Positions 25,648 to 34,166 of a stretch of 64,000 nucleotides of DNA are shown here, in pieces. The notes under the pieces were generated by a model that saw nothing but the letters and a program-made list of their open reading frames with translations, was not told where the DNA came from and did not search any database. Location: assembly GCF_003837805.1 (NCBI RefSeq), contig NZ_RQIT01000029.1:29949-93948 (forward strand), given 5' to 3'. How positions within the stretch are numbered: position 1 is the first letter of the stretch; each line of letters starts with the position of its first letter. The position numbers were made by a program, and so were the translations under genes. This DNA comes from Bradyrhizobium sp. RP6. GTDB lineage: Bacteria > Pseudomonadota > Alphaproteobacteria > Rhizobiales > Xanthobacteraceae.

Positions 25648-25932
25648 TCAGCGCCCCGCGCCAGCCGACGCCGTTCCCGTTGCGCCCTTCTGGGCTTGCT
25701 CTTCCTTCTCGCGATCTGCCGCCGGCAGCAGACGCTTGCGTTCGCGCTCCTTCATGTAGGCGTCGTATTGCGGCGTGCCCGGTCGCGGCGGAGCATCGGC
25801 GGGCAGGCCGCCGGCCCATTGCGGGACGTAATCGCCCATGCCGGCGGAGAGTTTTTCGTTGACCGTCCCGCAGCCGGATAGCGCTGCGGCGAGCGCAACG
25901 AGGACGAGGGCGGAACGAAGAGTCTTGGGCAT
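25648..25932 (-). CDS. small putative lipoprotein
   Basis: From the ATG at 25932 the product has 94 residues and begins with a lipoprotein signal: MPKTLRSALVLVALAAALSGC, with lipobox LSGC and acylated Cys at residue 21. The rest is short and polar (PQWAGGLPADAPPRPGTPQYDAYM, then a charged KERERKR segment), with a low-complexity Ala/Gly tail. An upstream ATG at 25959 is possible but would lengthen the signal n-region. This kind of small lipoprotein is common in Bradyrhizobium-type genomes and has no known function. It converges with purU. Confidence 0.72.
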   Translation of the reverse strand: MPKTLRSALVLVALAAALSGCGTVNEKLSAGMGDYVPQWAGGLPADAPPRPGTPQYDAYMKERERKRLLPAADREKEEQAQKGATGTASAGAGR

Positions 25933-26443
25933 TGTGTGGGTGCGCGCGCGTTCGGTCATTGGACGCCGGCTCGGGCCGGCCAGGAGAGGAGTAGCCTTCA
26001 ACAAGGTAAAATAGACTTATTCGAGGTAGGTAATTTACTACCGAGTTGTGCTCGACTGACGCGGGCGGATGTACAGATTCTGCAAAAGAAAGACGAAATC
26101 CTCCATGCACGCGATCCTTCGCATTTCTGGACTTGGTGCCAGGCTCGCGACAACATGGCCTGGCCCGCGGCGGGGGTTTTCGTTGACAAGTCCATTTTAT
26201 TTGTACATTCGTACAAATGAAGGCGGTGCTCGAGCTGCTCCGATGCGGTGGCACCGCGTCCAGTCGATCGGTCTTCAGGGCACTCGGGCTGTGCCGAAGG
26301 GCCGCCGAACGTCCGATTGACAAGCAGGGCGCGAAAGACGCCCATGTGGCGCCGCCAGAGCACTTGCGGCAGCTAACGTGAAGGCAAGGGCCGGGCACTC
26401 GGTCCAGGGCACAACAGTCAGGAATGAAGGGGAGGGACATCTG
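25933..26443. promoter_or_regulatory. 511-base intergenic region with the livK2 promoter and long leader
   Basis: This gap between the divergent lipoprotein gene and livK2 holds the TTGACA/inverted-repeat promoter listed separately and about 220 bases of leader before livK2. The leader ends in GGGGAGGGA upstream of the ATG. Short open frames inside have no good start or codon bias. The leader may carry further control, but I see no recognised riboswitch. Confidence 0.6.
26183..26218 (+). promoter_or_regulatory. promoter with overlapping perfect inverted-repeat operator
   Basis: TTGACA at 26183-26188 is a consensus -35. Fifteen bases on, TACATT could be the -10, inside a perfect inverted repeat ATTTGTAC-ATTC-GTACAAAT (26199-26218). 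An 8-base-arm palindrome over the -10 is the usual arrangement for a repressor such as a TetR-type protein. The regulated operon would be livK2-H2-M2-G2-F2. Confidence 0.7.
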
Positions 26444-27634
26444 ATGTTCGAACGCAAACAACTGTCGCATAAGGCGACTTGGGCCGCCGCGGTTGCGGCC
26501 ATTGCAGGCCTTGCCGGCCTCTCGCCTGCGAAGGCCCAGGACAGCGTCAAGATCGGTCTGATCCTCCCGATGACGGGCGGCCAGGCCTCGACTGGCAAGC
26601 AGATCGAGAACGCGATCAAGCTCTACATGCAGCAGAAGGGCGACACTGTCGCCGGCAAGAAGATCGAGATCATCGTCAAGGACGATGCTGCGATCCCGGA
26701 CAAGACCAAGACCGCCGCGCAGGAGCTGATTGTCAACGACAAGGTCAATTTCATCGCCGGCTTTGGCGTGACGCCGGCCGCGCTCGCTGCTGCGCCGCTC
26801 GCCACGCAGGCCAAGATTCCGGAAGTCGTGATGGCAGCCGGAACTTCCATCATCACCGAGCGCTCGCCCTATATCGTGCGCACCAGCTTCACGCTGGCGC
26901 AGTCCTCGACCATCATCGGCGACTGGGCGGTGAAGAACGGCATCAAGAAGGTTGCGACCCTGACTTCGGACTACGCGCCGGGCAATGACGCGCTCAACTT
27001 CTTCAAGCAGCATTTCACGGCCGGCGGCGGCGAAGTGGTCGAAGAGGTCAAGGTGCCGCTGCAAAACCCCGACTTCGCGCCGTTCCTGCAGCGCATGAAG
27101 GACGCCAAGCCCGATGCGATCTTCGTATTCGTGCCGGCGGGCCAGGGCGGCAACTTCATGAAGCAATATGCCGAGCGCGGCCTCGACAAGGCCGGCATCA
27201 AGGTGATCGGGCCCGGCGACGTCACCGATGACGACCTGCTCAACAACATGGGCGATGCCGTGCTCGGCACCGTCACCGCGCACCTCTATTCCGCGGCGCA
27301 TCCCTCGCAGATGAACAAGGATTTCGTCGCAGCCTACAAGAAAGCCTTTGGCAACCGTCCCGGCTTCATGGCCGTGGGCGGCTATGACGGCATCCATCTG
27401 ATCTACGAGGCGCTGAAGAAGACAAGCGGCGATACCAACGGCGACAAGCTGATCGAAGCCATGAAGGGCCAGAAGTGGGAGAGCCCGCGCGGCCCGATCT
27501 CGATCGATCCGGAGACCCGTGACATCGTGCAGAACATCTACATCCGCAAGGTCGAGAAGGTCGATGGCGAGCTCTACAATGTCGAGTTCGCGACCTTCGA
27601 AGCCGTCAAGGACCTCGGCAAGACCAAGAAGTGA
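26444..27634 (+). CDS. livK: LIV/HAAT ABC transporter periplasmic substrate-binding protein (operon 2)
   Basis: The start is the ATG at 26444, preceded by GGGGAGGGA. The 396-residue product has a signal peptide with basic n-region and hydrophobic core (AAAVAAIAGLAGL; cleavage probably after AKA) and a Peripla_BP_6 fold beginning DSVKIGLILPMTGGQASTG, with PDKTKTAAQELI, AGTSIITERSPYIVRT and GPGDVTDDDLLNNMG. It differs clearly from the binding protein of operon 1, so the ligands probably differ. It is first in its operon, and hairpins after its stop likely raise its level over the membrane components. Confidence 0.9.
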   Translation: MFERKQLSHKATWAAAVAAIAGLAGLSPAKAQDSVKIGLILPMTGGQASTGKQIENAIKLYMQQKGDTVAGKKIEIIVKDDAAIPDKTKTAAQELIVNDKVNFIAGFGVTPAALAAAPLATQAKIPEVVMAAGTSIITERSPYIVRTSFTLAQSSTIIGDWAVKNGIKKVATLTSDYAPGNDALNFFKQHFTAGGGEVVEEVKVPLQNPDFAPFLQRMKDAKPDAIFVFVPAGQGGNFMKQYAERGLDKAGIKVIGPGDVTDDDLLNNMGDAVLGTVTAHLYSAAHPSQMNKDFVAAYKKAFGNRPGFMAVGGYDGIHLIYEALKKTSGDTNGDKLIEAMKGQKWESPRGPISIDPETRDIVQNIYIRKVEKVDGELYNVEFATFEAVKDLGKTKK

Positions 27635-27780
27635 CGCGCGAAAGCGCGTCATCCCGCGGCGCGCACTAGCGCTAACCCGGGATCTCATGCCGCTTGCTCC
27701 AGCGTCGTGCCCGGGCTTGACCCGGGCATCCACGCGGCGGCCCGGACAAGAACGTGGATGGCCGGGACGAGCCCGGCCAT
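27632..27780. repeat. hairpin cluster (REP-like) after livK2
   Basis: The livK2 stop codon is itself inside hairpin TGACGCGC-GAAA-GCGCGTCA (27632-27651). Further hairpins follow: TGCCCGGG-CTTGA-CCCGGGCA (27708-27728), and ATGGCCGGG-ACGAG-CCCGGCCAT (27758-27780), with CATCCACG/CGTGGATG arms between. The last two have the same layout as the element at 18451-18533. Confidence 0.82.
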
Positions 27781-27804
27781 GACGACCAACGCCAAGCTGA
27801 GACA

Positions 27805-28674
27805 ATGACCGCAATCCTCACCAACCTGTTCGATGGCGTTGCTTACGGCATGCTGCTGTTCGTGCTCGCCTGCGGGCTCGCGGTCACGCTCGGCCTGATG
27901 AACTTCGTCAATCTCGCCCACGGCGCCTTCGCCATGGCCGGCGGTTATGTCTGCATGGTGCTGGTCAACCGGATGGGCTGGCCGTTCTTCGCCGCCCTGC
28001 CACTCGCCTTCGTCTCCGCGGCCGCAATCGGCATCGTGCTCGAGCGCACGTTGTATCGCCACCTCTATGCGCGCAGCCATCTCGACCAGGTGCTGTTCAC
28101 GATCGGCCTGACCTTCATGTCGGTGGCGGCGGTGGACTACATCCAGGGCTCCTCGCGCGTCTTCATCAATTTGCCGGCCGCGCTCCAGGGCCAGTTCGAC
28201 CTGTTCGGCGTCGGCATCGGCCGCTACCGGCTGATGATCATCGTGATCTGCGGCCTGCTCACCATCGCGCTTCAGATGGTGCTGGCCAAGACCCGCTTCG
28301 GCAGCCGCCTGCGCGCCGCGGTCGATGACCCGCGCGCCGCGAGCGGCCTCGGCATCAACGTGCCGCAGGTGTTCGCCTTCACCTTCGCCTTCGGATGCGG
28401 GCTCGCCGGTCTTGGCGGAGCGCTGAGCGCGGAGATCCTCGGCCTCGATCCGTATTTCCCGCTGAAATTCATGATCTACTTCCTGATCGTGGTCACCGTC
28501 GGCGGCTCCTCCTCGATAACAGGTCCGTTTCTGGCCTCGCTCCTGCTCGGCATCGGCGACGTCGCCGGCAAGTATTACGTGCCGAAGATGGGCCCCTTCG
28601 TGATCTACACCATGATGATCGTGATCCTGATCTGGCGCCCGAACGGCCTGTTCGGACGCACGGCCGCGCGTTGA
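27805..28674 (+). CDS. livH: LIV/HAAT ABC transporter permease LivH (operon 2)
   Basis: Starting at ATG 27805 the product is 289 residues. LivH features include LTNLFDGVAYGMLLFVLACG, LGLMNFVNLAHGAFAMAGG, the coupling loop TRFGSRLRAAVDDPRAASGLG, and GGSSSITGPFLASLLLGIGD near the C-terminus. It is an inner-membrane channel subunit. An upstream in-frame ATG at 27754 lies within the repeat and is less likely. The next gene follows after eight bases. Confidence 0.9.
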   Translation: MTAILTNLFDGVAYGMLLFVLACGLAVTLGLMNFVNLAHGAFAMAGGYVCMVLVNRMGWPFFAALPLAFVSAAAIGIVLERTLYRHLYARSHLDQVLFTIGLTFMSVAAVDYIQGSSRVFINLPAALQGQFDLFGVGIGRYRLMIIVICGLLTIALQMVLAKTRFGSRLRAAVDDPRAASGLGINVPQVFAFTFAFGCGLAGLGGALSAEILGLDPYFPLKFMIYFLIVVTVGGSSSITGPFLASLLLGIGDVAGKYYVPKMGPFVIYTMMIVILIWRPNGLFGRTAAR

Positions 28675-28682
28675 GTTCACCG

Positions 28683-29711
28683 ATGAGCGCTTCGTCCGAC
28701 GTCGGTTATCACGCCCAGCGCCAGGCGCGGTGGCACTACGGCGAAATCGCCTTCTGGCTGATCGTGCTGGCCTGCGGCTTCGCCTTTCCCAATCGCTACC
28801 TGATCATGACCGACATCCTGCGGCTCGCGCTGTTCACGATGTCGCTCGACCTGATCCTCGGCTATGCCGGCATCGTCTCGCTCGGCCATGCCGCGTTCTT
28901 CGGCGTCGGCGCCTATGCCGCGGGACTTCTTGCGCTTCATGGCATCGTCAACGAGCCCACGCTGGCGCTGATCGTCGCTGGCCTTGCGGCGATGGTGCTC
29001 GGCTTTGCCACCAGTTTCCTGGTGATCCGCGGCGTCGACCTGACGCGCCTGATGGTGACGCTCGGCATCGCCCTGCTGCTGGAGGCGCTCGCCGAGCGCT
29101 TCTCCAACATCACCGGCGGTACCGACGGCCTGCAGGGCATCGAGATGCAGCCGATCTTCGGCGTGATCCCCTTCGACATGTTCGGCAAGGCCGGCTTCTT
29201 CTATTCGCTGACTGTCCTGTTCCTGCTGTTCCTGTTCGCCCGCCGCGTCGTGCATTCGCCCTTCGGCCTGTCGCTGCGCGCGATCAAGAACAATCCGCTG
29301 CGGGCCGCCGCCATCGGCATTCCGGTCAACCGCCGCCTGATCGCGATCTACACGCTGGCTGCGTTCTATGCCGGCATCGCGGGCGCGCTGTTCACGCAGA
29401 CCACCGCGATCGCCTCGCTCGACGTGTTCGCCTTCGAGCGTTCCGCCGATCTGATGCTGGTGCTCGTCATCGGCGGCACCGGCTATCTCTATGGTGGGCT
29501 GATCGGCGCGGTGGTGTTCCGCATGCTCCAGGAATTGTTCTCGACCATCACGCCGCAATACTGGCAGTTCTGGATCGGCCTCGTGCTGGTCGTGATCGTG
29601 CTGATCGGTCGGCAGCGGCTGCATCGCTGGGTGCTCTACGTGCCCAACCTGATCATCAAGCAGGTCGCCGGGCGCAAGGCCGTCGTTGCCGTGCCGGAGA
29701 GCGACGCATGA
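28683..29711 (+). CDS. livM: LIV/HAAT ABC transporter permease LivM (operon 2)
   Basis: The 342-residue product from ATG 28683 has LivM blocks SLDLILGYAGIVSLGHAAFFG, GVDLTRLMVTLGIALLLEAL, SPFGLSLRAIKNNPLRAAAIG (coupling loop) and VIGGTGYLYGGLIGAVVF. About eight to ten helices are expected. The frame can be extended far upstream through livH, but that extension is out-of-frame shadow. Its stop overlaps the livG2 start by four bases. Confidence 0.9.
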   Translation: MSASSDVGYHAQRQARWHYGEIAFWLIVLACGFAFPNRYLIMTDILRLALFTMSLDLILGYAGIVSLGHAAFFGVGAYAAGLLALHGIVNEPTLALIVAGLAAMVLGFATSFLVIRGVDLTRLMVTLGIALLLEALAERFSNITGGTDGLQGIEMQPIFGVIPFDMFGKAGFFYSLTVLFLLFLFARRVVHSPFGLSLRAIKNNPLRAAAIGIPVNRRLIAIYTLAAFYAGIAGALFTQTTAIASLDVFAFERSADLMLVLVIGGTGYLYGGLIGAVVFRMLQELFSTITPQYWQFWIGLVLVVIVLIGRQRLHRWVLYVPNLIIKQVAGRKAVVAVPESDA

Positions 29712-30463
29712 CAATCGCGCTCGAAACGAAGAATCTCGAAAAGCAGTTCGGCGGCCTGCGCGTCACCCGCGACCTGTCCTTGAAGATCGAGCAGGGCGCC
29801 CGCCACGCGCTGATCGGGCCGAACGGCGCCGGCAAGACCACCGTCATCAACCAGCTCACCGGGGTGCTCAAGCCGAATTCGGGCCGCATCCTGCTCGAAG
29901 GCCAGGACATCACCGACCTGCCCGTGCACAGGCGCGTGCTGCGCGGCCTGTCGCGCACCTTCCAGATCAACCAGCTCTATCCCGACCTGACCCCGCTCGA
30001 GACCATCGGCCTTGCCGTTTCCGAGCGTCTCGGCCATGGCGGCGACTGGTGGCGGCGGATGGGCACGCGCAGCGATGTCAATGACGAGATTGCCGAACTG
30101 CTGGCGCACTTCCACCTGCTCGACGTCATGAACGAGCAGACCGTGACGCTGCCCTATGGCAAGCAGCGCCTGCTCGAGATTGCGGTCGCCATTGCAGCCA
30201 AGCCGCGCGTGCTGCTGCTCGACGAGCCCGCCGCCGGCGTGCCCGAGAGCGAGCGCCATGACATTCTCGCCGTCGTAGGCAGCCTGCCGCGCGACGTCAC
30301 CGTGCTCTTGATCGAGCACGACATGGACCTCGTATTCTCCTTCGCCGACCGCATCTCCGTGCTGGTCTCCGGTGCGTTGCTGACGGAGGGGCCACCCGAG
30401 CAGGTCGCGCGCGATCCGCAGGTGAAGGCCGTCTATCTCGGCGAGGAGGCGGTCAATGTCTGA
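29708..30463 (+). CDS. livG: LIV/HAAT ABC transporter ATP-binding protein LivG (operon 2)
   Basis: The 251-residue ATPase from ATG 29708 has Walker A GPNGAGKTT, the LivG-type LSRTFQINQLYPDLTPLE, signature-like LPYGKQRLLEIAVAIA, Walker B VLLLDEPAAGVPESE and LIEHDMDLVFSFADR. The canonical LSGGQ is degenerate (LPYGKQ), as is common in LivG. It overlaps livM2 by four bases and livF2 by eight, showing coupled translation. Confidence 0.9.
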   Translation: MTIALETKNLEKQFGGLRVTRDLSLKIEQGARHALIGPNGAGKTTVINQLTGVLKPNSGRILLEGQDITDLPVHRRVLRGLSRTFQINQLYPDLTPLETIGLAVSERLGHGGDWWRRMGTRSDVNDEIAELLAHFHLLDVMNEQTVTLPYGKQRLLEIAVAIAAKPRVLLLDEPAAGVPESERHDILAVVGSLPRDVTVLLIEHDMDLVFSFADRISVLVSGALLTEGPPEQVARDPQVKAVYLGEEAVNV

Positions 30464-31172
30464 CCTGCTCGCGATCGATTCCCTGCGCGCGGGCTACGGC
30501 GAGGCCGTGGTGCTGCCGAAGATGAGCTTGCGCCTCGCCGAGGGCCAGGTGCTGGCGCTGCTCGGACGCAACGGCACCGGCAAGACCACGTTGATCAATT
30601 CCATCGTCGGCGTCACGCGCCGTTTCGCAGGCAGCGTCGCGCTCGCCGGCACTGATATCACCTTGCTTCGACCCGACCAGCGGGCGCGCGCCGGCATCGG
30701 CTGGGTGCCGCAGGAGCGCAACATTTTCCGCTCGCTCACGGTGGAGGAGAACATGACCGCGGTGGCGCAGCCCGGTCCCTGGACCGTCGAGAAGGTCTAC
30801 GAGATGTTCCCGCGACTGAAGGAGCGGCGCAGCAACTTTGGCAACCAGCTCTCCGGTGGCGAGCAGCAGATGCTGGCGATCGGCCGCGCACTGACCCTCA
30901 ACCCGAAAGTCCTGCTGCTGGACGAGCCGACCGAGGGGCTTGCGCCCATCATCGTCGAGGAACTGCTGAAGGCGATCGGGACCATCACGCGATTCGGAGG
31001 CATCTGCTCCATCATCGTCGAGCAGAATGCCCAAAAGATTCTGGGGCTGGCCGACCGCGTTGTGATATTGGAGCGCGGAACGATCGTCCACGATGCCCCG
31101 AGCGCCGCGCTGAAGACCGACCCCTCCGTCCTGGAGCGCCATCTCGGCGTCGCCGGGGCGGCGGCCCACTAA
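30456..31172 (+). CDS. livF: LIV/HAAT ABC transporter ATP-binding protein LivF (operon 2)
   Basis: The 238-residue length is normal for LivF. It has Walker A GRNGTGKTTL, the LivF-type GIGWVPQERNIFRSLTVEEN, signature LSGGEQQMLAIGRAL, Walker B VLLLDEPTEGLAP and IVEQNAQKILGLADR. It is last of the five transporter genes. The MetE-like gene begins 19 bases downstream and is probably on the same transcript. Confidence 0.92.
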   Translation: MSDLLAIDSLRAGYGEAVVLPKMSLRLAEGQVLALLGRNGTGKTTLINSIVGVTRRFAGSVALAGTDITLLRPDQRARAGIGWVPQERNIFRSLTVEENMTAVAQPGPWTVEKVYEMFPRLKERRSNFGNQLSGGEQQMLAIGRALTLNPKVLLLDEPTEGLAPIIVEELLKAIGTITRFGGICSIIVEQNAQKILGLADRVVILERGTIVHDAPSAALKTDPSVLERHLGVAGAAAH

Positions 31173-31191
31173 GATGTCCAGGGAGTAACAC

Positions 31192-32307
31192 ATGCAGCGA
31201 ACCAAAGCCCCCTTCCGCGCCGACGAGGTCGGCAGTCTCTTGCGTCCGGCCAAGATCAAGGAGGCGCGCGCCAGGCTCGAGAAGGGCGAGATCTCGGCCG
31301 ACGATCTGCGCAAGATCGAAGATTTGGAGATCGAGAAGGTCGTGCACAAGCAGGCCTCGATTGGCCTGAAGCTCGCGACCGACGGCGAATTCCGCCGCTC
31401 CTGGTGGCATTTCGACTTTCTGGCCAAGCTCACCGGCTGCGAGCTGTTCCATCCCGAGACTGGCATCCAGTTCGCGGGGGTGCAGACTCGTCATGATGCC
31501 GTCCGCGTCATCGGCAAGCTCGACTTCCCCGACAACCATCCGATGCTGGATCACTTCCGCTTCCTGAAGAAGTACGCCGACCAGGCCCACGTCACCGCGA
31601 AGATGACGATCCCGTCGCCGGCGGTGCTGCACTTCCGCGGCGGCCGCAAGTCGATCTCCAAAGACGTCTATCCCGATCTCGACGCCTTCTACGAGGACTT
31701 GGGCAAGACCTACCGCAAGGCGGTGAAGGCGTTCTACGATGCCGGCTGCCGCTATCTCCAGTTCGACGATACCGTCTGGGCCTATCTCTGTTCGCAGGAC
31801 GAATTGCAGAAGGCGCGTGAGCGCGGCGACAATCCCGACGGCCTCCAGCAGATCTATGCGCGCATCATCAACTACGCGCTGGCCGAGAAGCCCGCCGACA
31901 TGGTGGTGACGACGCATGTCTGCCGCGGCAATTTCCGCTCCACCTGGATCTCCTCCGGCGGCTACGAGCCGGTGGCCGAGACCATGCTTGCCGGCACCAA
32001 TTACGACGGTTACTTCCTCGAATACGACAGCGACCGCGCCGGCGGCTTCGAGCCGCTGCGCTTCCTGCCCAAGGGCAACAAGGTCGTCGTGGTCGGCGTC
32101 ATCACCTCGAAGTTCGGTGAGCTCGAGAAGAAGGACGACATCAAGCGCCGCCTGGAAGAAGCCGCCAAGTTCGCGCCCCTGGAGCAGCTCGCGCTGTCGC
32201 CGCAATGCGGCTTTGCCTCGACGGAAGAGGGCAACGTCCTCTCCGAGGAGGAGCAATGGGCCAAGCTCAGCCTTGCGGTCGAGATCGCGAAGGAAGTGTG
32301 GGGCTAG
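31192..32307 (+). CDS. MetE C-terminal-type methyltransferase (cobalamin-independent methionine synthase II family)
   Basis: The 371-residue protein matches only the catalytic barrel of MetE, as in YxjG/YxjH-type proteins; full MetE is about 750 residues. Visible blocks are FRADEVGSLLRP at the start, LATDGEFRRSWWHFDFL, CRYLQFDDTVWAYL, VTTHVCRGNF (zinc-ligand His/Cys region), FLEYDSDRAGGFEPLRF and LSPQCGFAS with the second Cys ligand. It transfers a methyl group to homocysteine or another thiol; the donor for these short forms is often not methyl-THF-polyglutamate. Its position right after livF2 suggests the transported compound is a methyl donor or is metabolised by it. Confidence 0.85.
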   Translation: MQRTKAPFRADEVGSLLRPAKIKEARARLEKGEISADDLRKIEDLEIEKVVHKQASIGLKLATDGEFRRSWWHFDFLAKLTGCELFHPETGIQFAGVQTRHDAVRVIGKLDFPDNHPMLDHFRFLKKYADQAHVTAKMTIPSPAVLHFRGGRKSISKDVYPDLDAFYEDLGKTYRKAVKAFYDAGCRYLQFDDTVWAYLCSQDELQKARERGDNPDGLQQIYARIINYALAEKPADMVVTTHVCRGNFRSTWISSGGYEPVAETMLAGTNYDGYFLEYDSDRAGGFEPLRFLPKGNKVVVVGVITSKFGELEKKDDIKRRLEEAAKFAPLEQLALSPQCGFASTEEGNVLSEEEQWAKLSLAVEIAKEVWG

Positions 32308-32334
32308 TAAGTCCTCGCGGCCAAGGCTCACGCG

Positions 32335-32476
32335 TGTCCCGGACGCGCTGCAACGCTCTTGCGTTACTGCGCAGAGCCGGGACCCATGCTGCTCGACTTG
32401 CTCTTTGGAGATATGGGCCCCGGCTCTGCAGCGCACCGCTGAAGTAGCGCTGCGCTGCGTCCGGGGCATGAGAGCA
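32335..32476. repeat. long imperfect inverted repeat (Bradyrhizobium-type dispersed element)
   Basis: GTGTCCCGGACGCGCTGC at the left pairs with GCGCTGCGTCCGGGGCAT at the right; inner arms CAGAGCCGGGACCCAT and ATGGGCCCCGGCTCTG pair as well. The whole 140-base unit can fold into a cruciform with two side hairpins. This layout recurs widely in Bradyrhizobium intergenic DNA to my knowledge, but only one copy is seen here. Confidence 0.75.
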
Positions 32477-32478
32477 TC

Positions 32479-32730
32479 TCACCTCTCCGCCAGATAGACC
32501 TCCCCAAGCAGCGGCGAGTTCGACCACGGCACCTGATTGTTCTTCGGCCGACACCAACCTCAGCCCGCACCCGCGCCAGCATTCTCCTGCGCCGCCACGC
32601 CCGGCGTGCCGACATGGCGCGAGAGCGGCGGAGCAAGGCGAGGTCGGGCCTTCGCCGTCGGGTGGGATCTCGCCCGGCGCGGTCGCGTACCCGATCAGCT
32701 GCGGCTCGCCGCGGAGCGATCGAGACGCCG
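32479..32730 (-). pseudogene. relic of a caspase-like (peptidase C14) protein
   Basis: The reverse strand carries the C-terminal part of a caspase-family protein spread over three frames. Around 32710-32626 it reads GEPQLIGYATAPGEIPPDGEG and then TSPCSAALA, recalling the family's LIAYATAPGxxAxDGxGxNSPFTAAL block. Around 32582-32556 it reads MLARVRAEV. From 32559 to the stop at 32479 it reads NNQVPWSNSPLLGEVYLAE, like the family's terminal QxPWxxSxLxGxFYF. The catalytic His/Cys domain is gone. At least two frameshifts separate the parts. The identification rests on motif memory, not a search. Confidence 0.6.
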
Positions 32731-32810
32731 GACCTATGCGCCTATTCCCTAAGTGGGCAGAATTTGCTAAGATACGGAACCCAACCTGTCTGCCCACTGC
32801 GTCCCACCCC

Positions 32811-34166
32811 ATGAAGAACGACGAAATCCTGAGCCAGATCACGGAGTTCTGCCGCAAGGCGGACATGGCGGAATCGACGTTCGGCCGACGCGCGGTGAAC
32901 GATGGGAAGCTGGTGCATCGCCTGCGCGAGGGAAAGCGGATCACCATCGACACGCTGGAGCGGATCCAGGCCTATATGGCCGCATCGATGGCCGGCGGCA
33001 TGCCGCCGCCGCGCGGACTTCAGGTCCCGCCCGAAAAGCGCGATCCACGCGGCAATTTCCGGTTCTTCGAGAACCGGCAGAAATACCTGCTGTTCGTCCA
33101 CACCTGCAGCGAAAAGCGGGTGATCGCAGACAGGGTCGCGCTGGAACTGGCCTCCATCCATCCGCGCCCGCCGGCCTTGCGCCTGTTCGACGCCGGCGTT
33201 GGCGACGGCACGGTGCTGGCGCGGTTGCTGCGCGCAACGCACCAGCGCTTTCCAAACATGCCGTTCTATGTCGCCGGCAAGGAGCTCAGTCTGGAGGACC
33301 TGCGCCTGACGCTGGAGAAGGTGCCGGATCGCATTTTTGAGCATCCCGCGTCGGTATTCGTCTTCACCAACATGTTTTACGCGGAGGCGCCCTGGCTCAC
33401 GCCGGCATCGCCTGCTGCGGCGGCCGCCACCGTCTGGCACGAAGTGCCGCTCCGTGGCGCTTCGTCGGGCGAGTTCGAGCAGCAGATCGCGGAGCTGAGG
33501 CCTTTCCTGGAGCAGAACTGGCGTGCCGCGATCAGCCCCCGCACCGCCATGCCGCTCTACGAGCGGCCCGTCGTCCTCGTGCTCTATCGCGAGGACCACA
33601 GATTCCTTTTGGATTCGACCATTCCGCGGCCGGGACAGGCCGAGGCCAATTTCGACCTCGTCATCGCTTCCCAGCCTTACCGCGCCCTGTCCTCGGTCAA
33701 TTTCCGGGCCAAGCGCATCATTGCACCCCTGGCGCGCGCGCTGCGGCCGGGGGGGCGGCTGATCGGAATCCACTCCCATGGCCAGGATCCCGGCATGGAA
33801 ATGATCCAGGCGATCTGGCCGGGAGAAAATCCTTTCTCAGTGAGCCGTCATGAGCTATTGCGCGCAGTTAAATATGAACTTGGATCGGTGGGCCGCGACT
33901 TAAATTTTAATGCATACGCGGACAACCGTTCGATCTTCAGGTATGATATGGAAGCGCTGCCCAACGAGGTCACCGGCACTATCGGAACCTCGACAGCCTT
34001 TGCAGCGTGGAATGCGGCGGTGTATGTCGCTCAGATTGAGGACGACCGATTGACGGAAATGACTCAAAACGGCCGGACCCTGGATGCCGCCAGGGACGTG
34101 CTGCGAAAGTATAATGGTCTCTGGTTTCTCGACGAATCCTACGTCATCTCGCGCCGGCGTGATTGA
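32811..34166 (+). CDS. SAM-methyltransferase-like protein of unknown substrate
   Basis: From ATG 32811 the product is 451 residues. The first about 75 residues are helical and charged (ILSQITEFCRKADMAESTFGRRAV, KRITIDTLERIQAYM) and resemble a small DNA-binding or XRE-like helix-turn-helix region. A Rossmann-like part follows with LRLFDAGVGDGTVLARLL (motif I analogue), FDLVIASQPYRAL and ALRPGGRLIGIHSHG. The fold suggests a class I methyltransferase. Near the C-terminus it reads YVAQIEDDRLTEM. It lies directly upstream of metK and ahcY, which supply and recycle SAM, in the same direction, supporting SAM use. I cannot name a family. Confidence 0.75.
   Translation: MKNDEILSQITEFCRKADMAESTFGRRAVNDGKLVHRLREGKRITIDTLERIQAYMAASMAGGMPPPRGLQVPPEKRDPRGNFRFFENRQKYLLFVHTCSEKRVIADRVALELASIHPRPPALRLFDAGVGDGTVLARLLRATHQRFPNMPFYVAGKELSLEDLRLTLEKVPDRIFEHPASVFVFTNMFYAEAPWLTPASPAAAAATVWHEVPLRGASSGEFEQQIAELRPFLEQNWRAAISPRTAMPLYERPVVLVLYREDHRFLLDSTIPRPGQAEANFDLVIASQPYRALSSVNFRAKRIIAPLARALRPGGRLIGIHSHGQDPGMEMIQAIWPGENPFSVSRHELLRAVKYELGSVGRDLNFNAYADNRSIFRYDMEALPNEVTGTIGTSTAFAAWNAAVYVAQIEDDRLTEMTQNGRTLDAARDVLRKYNGLWFLDESYVISRRRD

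Noticed and set aside
26069..26320. Short forward frame in the livK2 leader
   Set aside because: No ribosome site, poor codon bias, and it crosses the promoter and operator.
25253..27814. Reverse frame of 853 codons across purU, the lipoprotein gene and livK2
   Set aside because: It covers several real genes and the promoter region; translation shows no domain structure.
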